The notes beneath the pieces are model-generated. The model did not search any database. It was not told the origin of the DNA and was given only the letters and a program-made list of their open reading frames with translations. Of a DNA stretch of 20,255 nt, positions 14,785 through 20,255 are shown piece by piece (positions within the stretch are counted from its first letter, which is position 1; each line of letters opens with the position of its first letter). Location of the stretch: NCBI GenBank assembly GCA_964360995.1, contig CAYHYZ010000010.1:1-20255 (forward strand), written 5' to 3'. The position numbers were made by a program, and so were the translations under genes. Source of the DNA: CAYHBS01 sp964360995 (GTDB lineage Bacteria > Patescibacteriota > Minisyncoccia > Ryanbacterales > HO2-45-13).

Positions 14785-15661
14785 GAACGTTGAGGAATGT
14801 GGTGGTCGTGACGCTCACGGTGTTCCCAACCGCAAACTTGGTGCTCACCGGTGTGGGATTGGATTCATCGATGTCGGTTGCAGTTACACATCCCGGGTCT
14901 TGCATGTCGGTGCGTCCATCTCCATCGTCGTCTCTGCTGTTTGCACAGGCAATCGCAGGTACCTCCGGCACTGCGGAGAGGAGGGTCTCTCCACTCCATC
15001 CATCAGGTGCGCTCACGTAATCAATCTGCCACCACCAATATCCCGTGCCGTTGAGTACGGCATACTTGGGACCTGCTATCACACGACCTGTTGCGTCGGT
15101 TGGTTGTGCCACACCAGTCACAGTGGGACCTGCGGGATACTCGCGCACGTTCACGCCTTCAATACCAGAGACGGTGATGTTGGTGCCAATAGAGAATTTG
15201 GTCGATACAGTTGGATTCGATTCATCCGTGTCGGTTCCGATGGCACAACCATAATCAGCCATGTCGACGAGACCGTCAGAGTCGTTGTCGCGGCCGTCAG
15301 AACACACTGGGAGTGTAATATTGTATTCATCCGTGTCCTCCGCGCTGGTACATCCCGGATCAGCGAGATCAATAAGACCATCGCTGTCATCATCGGCTCC
15401 GTTTGCACATGCAGTAGATACTGTAGTGCGTGTAAGTGATCCTTCTCCTGCCCATCCGTCAGGAGCGTTCGTAAAGTCAAACTGCCACCACCAGATGGCC
15501 GCTGCACCAGAAAGTGCCGCATATTTTGGACCACCAACAACCCGTCCTGTAGCCAGATATGCTTGCCCGGTATCTGTCACGGTAGGTCCCGCGGGATACT
15601 CGCGCACATTCGTGCCTCCAGTGTTTGAAACAACCACGTTGTTCCCAATGGTAAAGCGCGT
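14660..15661 (-). repeat. Three SH3-like WWW/DGW domains
   Basis: At about 15419-15661, 14966-15202 and 14660-14842 (the last crossing frameshift 2). Core pattern: F.IGN.V.V......NVREYPAGPTVT......ATGRV..GPKYA.L.G...WWWQ.DF..APDGW.GE..L. The NVR start, Gly-rich turn, WW and terminal DGW fit bacterial SH3b domains, which bind peptidoglycan or polysaccharide. They alternate with DxDxDG repeats. Confidence 0.65.
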
Positions 15662-18634
15662 ACTGGGGGTGGGGTTTGATTCGTCTGTGTCAGAACTGAT
15701 AGCACATCCCGGATCTGCCATGTCGATGAGAGTGTCTTCACTATCAGTGCCGTCTACATCATCAGAACAAGCTGTAGTTGATACCGGTGGCGTCGTTACA
15801 CTCACACTGCAACTTGCAGAGGTGCTGTTGGAGGTGACGGCCACTGACTTGGTACCGGTACTACTATAGGTAGTCGAGAATGATGCGCCTGATCCTGTGG
15901 CTGGTGAACCTCCCGTGGCAGTCCACGCGTAGGTGCCGTTGCCATTTGCAGCGGTAAATGATGCAGACACACCGGTGTATGCAGATTGCGAAGTAGGACT
16001 ACAGGTCACTGGTGACGTCGGAGGAAGATTAAATTCATCATTGTCAGTGTTTGAGGTACAACCAGGATCGTTGCTCGTGCCGGTACCAAAGTCTGTTTTG
16101 CCGTCACTGTCGTTGTCGAGACCATCTGCGCACTGTGCGGGAGGAGTATTGTATTCATCGGTATCAGTTGCACTTGTGCATCCGGGGTCGTTACTTGCGG
16201 CAGTACCATAGTCGATCTTTCCGTCACTGTCATTGTCGAGACCGTCATTACAGACTGCAGGTGGGGTGCCTCCCCCACTCATTGTCACTGTCTTTGTGGA
16301 CTGATCATATGTGACTGTTCTCCCATCTACCGTCACAGTGACGACGTTTCCGGAGACGATCGGAGACGATACAACGGGCGCGACACCAGTGGCGGATGGA
16401 TAGAGTAAGGTGACTTGGACGAAACGGTTGGAGGCGTTGTTGGTAGTGAGTTCAACAAAGTGGTCTAACATGTAGCTTCCATCAGTCTCATCACTAGGCC
16501 CTCTCATGGTCATCGCTTCGTTGGAATATACCGTATTGATGAACACTTTATTCGCGGGGGTTTCAATGGACGACAGTGTGACTTTACTCCCGCCAGGAAG
16601 CGAAGGGGTGACATCCTCCGAGTAATGCTGCCTCTGCTGCCATCTCCGTGCGACGGAACTCGAAAGATCATCAATGACGACGTAATATCCATCGCTACTG
16701 TTTTTGCGGACAAATACGATGTGACGTTTTGCGTCAGTGATAGATGTGTTTTTTGGATTCCGCTGGTACGCAGTGGTGAGATCCATCGCCATGCGGTGCA
16801 TGTCACCGGAACTCACGGCTTGTGTAATTGAGGCAATTTTGTTAAATCCATTCAGCGTTGGCTCTGAATAATGCTGATACCCACTTGCCTCGCACGTTGT
16901 GAGGTCCGTAGTACACGCCATCACGCCACTATGTGCCCTACTGGACTGCAGATATTTATATCCGTACGATTCATACCCGCCAGTAAATTTGAATACGTCT
17001 GTGAGAAACCGCTTACCAAACGCATTAAGGATGTATCCCCCCTGATCCGAATGGCCGTGGAACGCGCCTGCTTCTCCTGCCTTGGTCATGAGTTGAATGT
17101 CGTTGGCATTTGCAAATCCTGTGCGCATCATGGCATGACCAGAACCGTAATCGCCCCTGTCGGGTCCGTAAAATGGAGCGTCATACGCCTTAAAGAGCTC
17201 AAGCACTCCTGCAGGAGCACTGGAGGGTGGCACTTCAGTAATGCGCTTCCCCCACAGAGATGCAAATATGAGATCGTCTTCTTCGTAGTCATTGCGAATG
17301 TTCGTTGTGGTCATCGTACGAACGCCTCTGCGATCCATTTCATTCCAGTACCACATTGCGACTCCGTCGTTGTAGTTCGCGGCGTTCATGATGTATGGAA
17401 TATGACTACCGAGCGTATCGCGTCCGTCCCCAAACCCTGCGGTGTGCTCGAGATCTGGTGCCGAAATATGCATTGCATATTCTCCAAATTTCTGCAAAAT
17501 TGGTTTCCCATCAATCACTCGGTACTGGAAGAGATTTGTGCCGGCATAGTTTTTGAGCACTTGTACCCAGAGATACATGTTTGGAATGTTTACAGACTGC
17601 ACATAGTTGTATGCTTCGTACACCGATCCATCTTTATCAAGTGACGCTTCGAGAAAATTCTTCATCATTTGCTCGCCAGTGGTACGAAGTTGTGCGGGGG
17701 TGCGACCCGATCCATAGCGCGTGTAGTCTTTCAAGTATGTACCCGCTCCATAGACCGCAGCCGTTGCATGGGTGTATTTATTCCCGCGGTGGACACTTGT
17801 ATTAGTAGTATTACCCCAGTGAGGATCATCGAGCACCAATTCAGCGAACCGATAAATCAAATCTTGAACATAATTGCGCGCTGCCATGTCACTCGCATTG
17901 GTTTCTAAAAATGCATCATGTGCGATGTCCATTGCGACGATGACAAAACCAAAAACGCCAATATCCTCTATATCACCCAAAGACCCATTGTTGTCTGGAT
18001 CCGGGAGAAAGACGCTGAAAGGGTAGTTTTTAAGCCGCGACAGCGCTGTCTTCACCGCAGACATCATGGACGCGTCGTTGGCAATTGCAGCACAGATTGC
18101 GACATTGCGCACTTTTTCTGCATCGACAAACATATCGCGTTGGTCATAGCTACCAGAGAAGCCACTTCCGGGAAATACATTATTGAGCACGCTTGACTCG
18201 GCGGCGGTGCAATCTGCATACATTGCAACCCAATATTTGTTATTGATTGTTGAGGTGTCATTTACTTTGGCGCGAATTCCTACGAGATCCTGATCCGTAA
18301 ATAGCAAGTACGGATGGTTTCCTCCATTTCCATTATTTCCTCCTCCGGGTGCCGGAGGTGTCGTTACACTCACACTACATTGTGCAGTGGTGCTGTTTGA
18401 GGTGACGGTCACTGACTTGGTACCGGTACTACTATAGGTAGTCGAGAAAGAAGCACCTGATCCGGTTGATGGAGTGCCTCCGGTGGCGGTCCAGGCGAAT
18501 ATACCATTCCCGTTTGATGCGGTGAACGATGCAGACGCACCAGTGTATGCAGACTGCGAGGTAGGACTACATGCGACGGGAGACGTCGGAGGAATATTGA
18601 ATTCATCGGTGTCAGTGGCGCTTGTGCATCCGGG
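14762..18634 (-). CDS. Giant surface protein, middle segment with lyase module 1
   Basis: Middle part of the broken giant gene, between frameshifts near 18634 and 14784. The first start codon in this frame is a GTG at 18412 inside an Ig-like domain, so it is not a real start. Numbering from 18412: end of Ig-like domain 1, a GGGNNGNGGN linker, heparinase II/III-like module 1 (33-712), DxDxDG repeats 3-4 (718-795), Ig-like domain 2 (798-876), repeat 5, SH3-like domain 1 (918-998), repeats 6-7, SH3-like domain 2 (1071-1149), repeat 8, and the start of SH3-like domain 3. Lyase candidates are Asn211/His215 (RGNKYTH), Tyr268/Tyr270, His452/His454/Asp456 (FHGHSDQGGY) and SRAHSG (491-496). Family knowledge suggests uronic-acid polysaccharide lyase; the polymer is unknown. 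Confidence 0.85.
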   Translation of the reverse strand, partial: PGCTSATDTDEFNIPPTSPVACSPTSQSAYTGASASFTASNGNGIFAWTATGGTPSTGSGASFSTTYSSTGTKSVTVTSNSTTAQCSVSVTTPPAPGGGNNGNGGNHPYLLFTDQDLVGIRAKVNDTSTINNKYWVAMYADCTAAESSVLNNVFPGSGFSGSYDQRDMFVDAEKVRNVAICAAIANDASMMSAVKTALSRLKNYPFSVFLPDPDNNGSLGDIEDIGVFGFVIVAMDIAHDAFLETNASDMAARNYVQDLIYRFAELVLDDPHWGNTTNTSVHRGNKYTHATAAVYGAGTYLKDYTRYGSGRTPAQLRTTGEQMMKNFLEASLDKDGSVYEAYNYVQSVNIPNMYLWVQVLKNYAGTNLFQYRVIDGKPILQKFGEYAMHISAPDLEHTAGFGDGRDTLGSHIPYIMNAANYNDGVAMWYWNEMDRRGVRTMTTTNIRNDYEEDDLIFASLWGKRITEVPPSSAPAGVLELFKAYDAPFYGPDRGDYGSGHAMMRTGFANANDIQLMTKAGEAGAFHGHSDQGGYILNAFGKRFLTDVFKFTGGYESYGYKYLQSSRAHSGVMACTTDLTTCEASGYQHYSEPTLNGFNKIASITQAVSSGDMHRMAMDLTTAYQRNPKNTSITDAKRHIVFVRKNSSDGYYVVIDDLSSSVARRWQQRQHYSEDVTPSLPGGSKVTLSSIETPANKVFINTVYSNEAMTMRGPSDETDGSYMLDHFVELTTNNASNRFVQVTLLYPSATGVAPVVSSPIVSGNVVTVTVDGRTVTYDQSTKTVTMSGGGTPPAVCNDGLDNDSDGKIDYGTAASNDPGCTSATDTDEYNTPPAQCADGLDNDSDGKTDFGTGTSNDPGCTSNTDNDEFNLPPTSPVTCSPTSQSAYTGVSASFTAANGNGTYAWTATGGSPATGSGASFSTTYSSTGTKSVAVTSNSTSASCSVSVTTPPVSTTACSDDVDGTDSEDTLIDMADPGCAISSDTDESNPTPSTRFTIGNNVVVSNTGGTNVREYPAGPTVTDTGQAYLATGRVVGGPKYAALSGAAAIWWWQFDFTNAPDGWAGEGSLTRTTVSTACANGADDDSDGLIDLADPGCTSAEDTDEYNITLPVCSDGRDNDSDGLVDMADYGCAIGTDTDESNPTVSTKFSIGTNITVSGIEGVNVREYPAGPTVTGVAQPTDATGRVIAGPKYAVLNGTGYWWWQIDYVSAPDGWSGETLLSAVPEVPAIACANSRDDDGDGRTDMQDPGCVTATDIDESNPTPVSTKFAVGNTVSVTTTTFLNVRKVKLEP
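14766..14784 (-). other. Frameshift site 2 inside SH3-like domain 3
   Basis: The upstream frame reads TTFLNVR then KVKLEP and TGA (14762-14764). The next frame supplies TGTVISGPKYALF, the expected continuation by comparison with GRVVGGPKYAAL and GRVIAGPKYAVL in the other two copies. One missing A in an AAA run (14780-14782 or 14774-14776) would explain it. The shift has the same sense as at site 1. Confidence 0.75.
15842..15880. repeat. 39-bp exact repeat, copy 2
   Basis: Direct-repeat partner of 18410-18448, 2568 bp away in the same orientation. Recombination between the copies would delete lyase module 1 and two DxDxDG repeats while keeping the reading frame, since the distance is a multiple of three in the intact gene frame. 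Confidence 0.9.
16277..18316 (-). repeat. Heparinase II/III-like module, copy 1
   Basis: About 680 residues from NHPYLLFTDQDLVGIRAK to STKTVTM, paralogous to copy 2 over its whole length. Shared blocks include NDTSTINNK, VAICAAIANDASMMSAVK, GKPILQ.FGEYAMH, FHGHSD, RRWQQRQHYSEDVTPSLPG and the end YDQSTKTVT. The two are clearly an internal gene duplication that has since diverged. Confidence 0.85.
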
Positions 18635-20255
18635 TCGTTGTTGGTTCCGGTGCCGTAGTCGATCTTCCCGTCCGAGTCATTGTCGAGACTATCGGAGCAG
18701 GCATATACGGGAGGAGGGGCGTTATATTCGTCGGTATCAGTGGTACTCGTGCATCCCGGGTCTGCAGGGTAGTCGATGCGCCCATCGCCATCATCATCGG
18801 TGCCATTTTGGCATGCAGGAATCGCCACCGCTCCGGTATACTCATCTGCGCCAATATCACACACACCCACGGGGCGAACAGTGCCGTTGATATCTTTTGC
18901 TGAGCAGTTGGTAGTGTTCCCCTTGTTGAGTGCACAAGTGTCGGTGGAAAGTAGACTGTATCCGTCTGCTGCAAAAGTCTGGGTGCAGGTAACCGAATTT
19001 GTGTCTTGCGTCGTCAACGTTTGCCACGCACTAAGTTCGATCTCGGTGTCATTTGCCTGCTTAAAGTTCACGCCAGGTGGGTAAATATTCTTGTTCATCC
19101 ATAAGGATTGTGTACCAGCTCCGGGGCTGCCGTTGTAATAATTAAGCCCGGTAAGTGGCCCAAAGCCATTATTGCCCCGTTTCCAATTCTTGAGTACGAC
19201 ATCATCGGTACTCAGACCATGGAAGATGTTGTTGTAGATATAGACCGAGCCAGTGGAGTACTTAAAATCGAACTGGGAGACGTTTTTGTACCCATATCCA
19301 AGCATGATTAAGGCGATGTTGTCGCCTGTACCCGTGGGATTCCAATTCTTGACGGTGTTATTGTTGACGAGCAACGGCCCGAAGGATTCCGTTCGGCAAT
19401 TCGAGCCGTTTTGGTACTCCAGCCACGTCGCCAGATTACCAGCGCCAGCATTCGCGAAGTCAAATACGTTGTCAGTGATTTCCACGCGACCTAAATACCC
19501 CTTGGTGGGGTAGGAGCAGTCACAATCAGCGTTGCCAGCAGTGCCGCTGTCGGTAAGCCAACACACATTGTCAATGGCGGCGTTTTGAGCAACACACCCG
19601 ATGGTGGTGCATTCGCTACGTTCGATACCGTTTGTTTGGTTAGCGTCTAAAACTAAGCCGTTGTAGGAACCCGACAGCGCTTGCGTGAAGAACCCCCTGT
19701 TGCGCTTGAAAAATATGTCACCAACGCGCCCGCTTTCCGTGTCATTATAGCCGAGCTGAAAGGACTTGGTGCTGTTGATAAACTCATTACCATAGATGTG
19801 CACCCTATCGACCAGTTTGTTTATGAATATGCCACAAGCTGCGTTCGGGGCAGGTGATGACTGGTTGGTGCAATCGAAAACGGAATCTATGATTTCTAGG
19901 TCGCTTAAGGCCCACAATTTCAGTGGCATGGTCTGACTTGGAGCCTGTGGTGTATCATAGGTGATGTTTTTGAAACGTATGAAGCTGTTATCGTTGAACT
20001 GCCCACGTACTGGCCAACTGCCGCCACCAGTAAAGCGTACATTCTCTATCGCAATGTAATGTCCATCTGCCCCAGCCGTGCGGAATCCGATACCGTAAGC
20101 ATCTGTGTAGTTATTCCGCCCCTTATTGTAGTTTGACAATACTACATCGTGCACGAAGACGTGATTGGTGTCGTTCGTAGATGGGTTAAAGCGTATGGGG
20201 TACGCTATAGATGTACCTCCTCGCCCGTAATTCGTCATGGTCAAGTGCGCCAGCT
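18409..20255 (-). CDS. Giant surface protein, N-terminal-side segment with beta-helix (partial)
   Basis: The frame is open to the right edge of the window, so the true start and any signal peptide lie outside. From the edge to about 18835 is a right-handed parallel beta-helix of the pectate-lyase/parallel-repeat type: repeated short Asn-rich strands such as IAIENVRFTGG, LEIIDSVFDC, VHIYGNEFINS, VEITDNVFDF, LLVNNNTVKN and VYIYNNIF. It closes with VCDIGADEYTG, a common end of such helices. DxDxDG repeat 1 (18721-18816) and repeat 2 (from 18705) follow. After NNDP (codon at 18633-18631) the frame is lost; the residues down to the TGA at 18409 are out-of-frame noise over the Ig-like domain 1 DNA. 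The beta-helix may bind or cut polysaccharide. Confidence 0.85.
   Translation of the reverse strand, partial: LAHLTMTNYGRGGTSIAYPIRFNPSTNDTNHVFVHDVVLSNYNKGRNNYTDAYGIGFRTAGADGHYIAIENVRFTGGGSWPVRGQFNDNSFIRFKNITYDTPQAPSQTMPLKLWALSDLEIIDSVFDCTNQSSPAPNAACGIFINKLVDRVHIYGNEFINSTKSFQLGYNDTESGRVGDIFFKRNRGFFTQALSGSYNGLVLDANQTNGIERSECTTIGCVAQNAAIDNVCWLTDSGTAGNADCDCSYPTKGYLGRVEITDNVFDFANAGAGNLATWLEYQNGSNCRTESFGPLLVNNNTVKNWNPTGTGDNIALIMLGYGYKNVSQFDFKYSTGSVYIYNNIFHGLSTDDVVLKNWKRGNNGFGPLTGLNYYNGSPGAGTQSLWMNKNIYPPGVNFKQANDTEIELSAWQTLTTQDTNSVTCTQTFAADGYSLLSTDTCALNKGNTTNCSAKDINGTVRPVGVCDIGADEYTGAVAIPACQNGTDDDGDGRIDYPADPGCTSTTDTDEYNAPPPVYACSDSLDNDSDGKIDYGTGTNNDPDAQAPLTPMNSIFLRRLPSHVVLPRSLHTLVRLHRSPHQTGMVYSPGPPPEALHQPDQVLLSRLPIVVPVPSQ
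18410..18448. repeat. 39-bp exact repeat, copy 1
   Basis: Identical over 39 bases to 15842-15880, inside Ig-like domains 1 and 2. Near-identity continues outward (one mismatch, then further matches), so the two Ig domains are recent duplicates or undergo gene conversion. Confidence 0.9.
18632..18634 (-). other. Frameshift site 1 (one G lost from a homopolymer)
   Basis: The plus-strand text cttgtgcatcc is followed by GGG at 18632-18634 and tcgtt. The paralogous repeat has the same cttgtgcatcc followed by GGGG at 16184-16187 and tcgtt. One base is missing here, turning NNDPGCTSATDTDEFN into NNDPDAQAP and leading to the TGA at 18409-18411. Confidence 0.85.

Larger units (their letters stand above)
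14292..18600 (-). repeat. Three Ig-like domains
   Basis: Located at about 18353-18600 (reading across frameshift 1's downstream frame), 15785-16021 and 14292-14519. Pattern: V.CSP.SQS..TG.SASFTA..GNGT..W.ATGGSP.TGSG.SFSTTY.STGTK.V.VTS.....CSVSV. Two of the three sit directly before a GGGNNGNGGN linker and a lyase module, so Ig-linker-lyase is the duplicated cassette. Confidence 0.8.
14526..18816 (-). repeat. Nine DxDxDG ... DPGC ... DTDE repeats
   Basis: Approximate spans: 18721-18816, 18597-18705, 16148-16261, 16028-16147, 15674-15775, 15320-15412, 15215-15310, 14855-14953 and 14526-14639. Each has the form C..G.DNDSDG.ID......DPGC.S.TDTDE.N. The Asp spacing resembles calcium-binding DxDxDG loops of thrombospondin type 3 and dockerin-like repeats, and each unit carries two Cys that could pair. 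Repeat 5 is degenerate (DDVDGTDSEDTLID). They act as linkers between the larger domains. Confidence 0.8.
12186..20255 (-). other. Reconstructed single giant modular surface-protein gene
   Basis: The three minus-strand frames are one gene: at each junction a conserved domain begins in one frame and finishes in the next. Restoring one base at each site gives a continuous product of about 2,690 visible residues plus an unseen N-terminus. Order: beta-helix, DxDxDG x2, Ig, lyase 1, DxDxDG x2, Ig, DxDxDG, SH3-like, DxDxDG x2, SH3-like, DxDxDG, SH3-like, DxDxDG, Ig, lyase 2. It could be a real pseudogene, a natural phase state, or an assembly/basecalling artefact; the sequence alone cannot decide. 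Confidence 0.8.

Noticed and set aside
14526..16261. Clustered short repeats resembling a CRISPR array
   Set aside because: The repeats are diverged codon-level copies of DxDxDG, Ig and SH3-like domains in frame, with no constant repeat and variable spacer pattern.
14741..17644. Long plus-strand open frames opposite the giant gene, such as 14741-15439 and 16871-17644
   Set aside because: They mirror a coding strand with clear domain structure, show no family motif, and are full of Cys/His/Arg typical of antisense translation. The minus strand explains the DNA.
18410..18412. GTG at 18410-18412 as the start of a separate lyase gene
   Set aside because: It lies inside an Ig-like domain whose first half is encoded just upstream in another frame. 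The frameshift at 18632-18634 explains it better than a new gene.
14766..18634. Programmed -1 ribosomal frameshifting at the two junctions
   Set aside because: Neither site has a canonical slippery heptamer or an obvious downstream pseudoknot, and site 1 differs from its paralogue by one lost base in a G run. Not excluded, but less likely than an indel.

Overview
The window looks like a chromosomal segment of a Candidate Phyla Radiation (Patescibacteria) bacterium, probably Parcubacteria-like. This is inferred from the short EF-Ts, the split transketolase, a minimal sugar-phosphate gene set without an oxidative branch, a coiled-coil/lytic transglycosylase fusion, and a giant surface protein with repeated 'DNDSDG...DPGC...DTDE' calcium-type motifs. 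TGA is an ordinary stop here (tsf, rpmE, rpiB and others end in TGA), so the TGA=Gly codes of SR1/Gracilibacteria do not apply. I saw no tRNA, rRNA, CRISPR or insertion sequence.

Layout. (1) 64-2823: two divergent translation operons. rpsB-tsf-membrane protein runs on the minus strand and rpmE-prfA on the plus strand; they appear to share a self-complementary -35 box. prfA lacks the whole N-terminal domain 1 of RF1. A bidirectional hairpin terminator closes prfA. (2) 2883-6799, minus strand: class II fructose-bisphosphate aldolase, D-2-hydroxyacid (glycerate-type) dehydrogenase, then bL25 and a secreted coiled-coil/lytic transglycosylase protein. A PfkB-family sugar kinase is divergent from the aldolase. 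(3) 7837-12055, minus strand: a tightly overlapping operon rpiB-rpe-CapA-like phosphoesterase-transketolase N half-50 aa membrane microprotein-transketolase C half. Apart from the CapA-like gene and the microprotein this is the non-oxidative pentose-phosphate pathway, and with the aldolase and kinase it outlines a reduced central carbon route. (4) 12186-20255, minus strand: one very large modular extracellular protein gene that runs off the right edge and is broken in this sequence by two single-base frameshifts. Its modules are a right-handed beta-helix, nine DxDxDG calcium-type repeats, three Ig-like domains, three SH3-like 'NVR...GPKYA...WWW...DGW' domains and two complete heparinase II/III-like (polysaccharide lyase) modules.

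Two general signals stand out. No gene start has a usable Shine-Dalgarno sequence, and several operon heads have a -10-like hexamer only 6-9 nt before the ATG, which predicts leaderless mRNAs. The most interesting locus is the giant protein with duplicated lyase modules, a plausible tool for attacking or binding polysaccharide on a host or neighbour cell.
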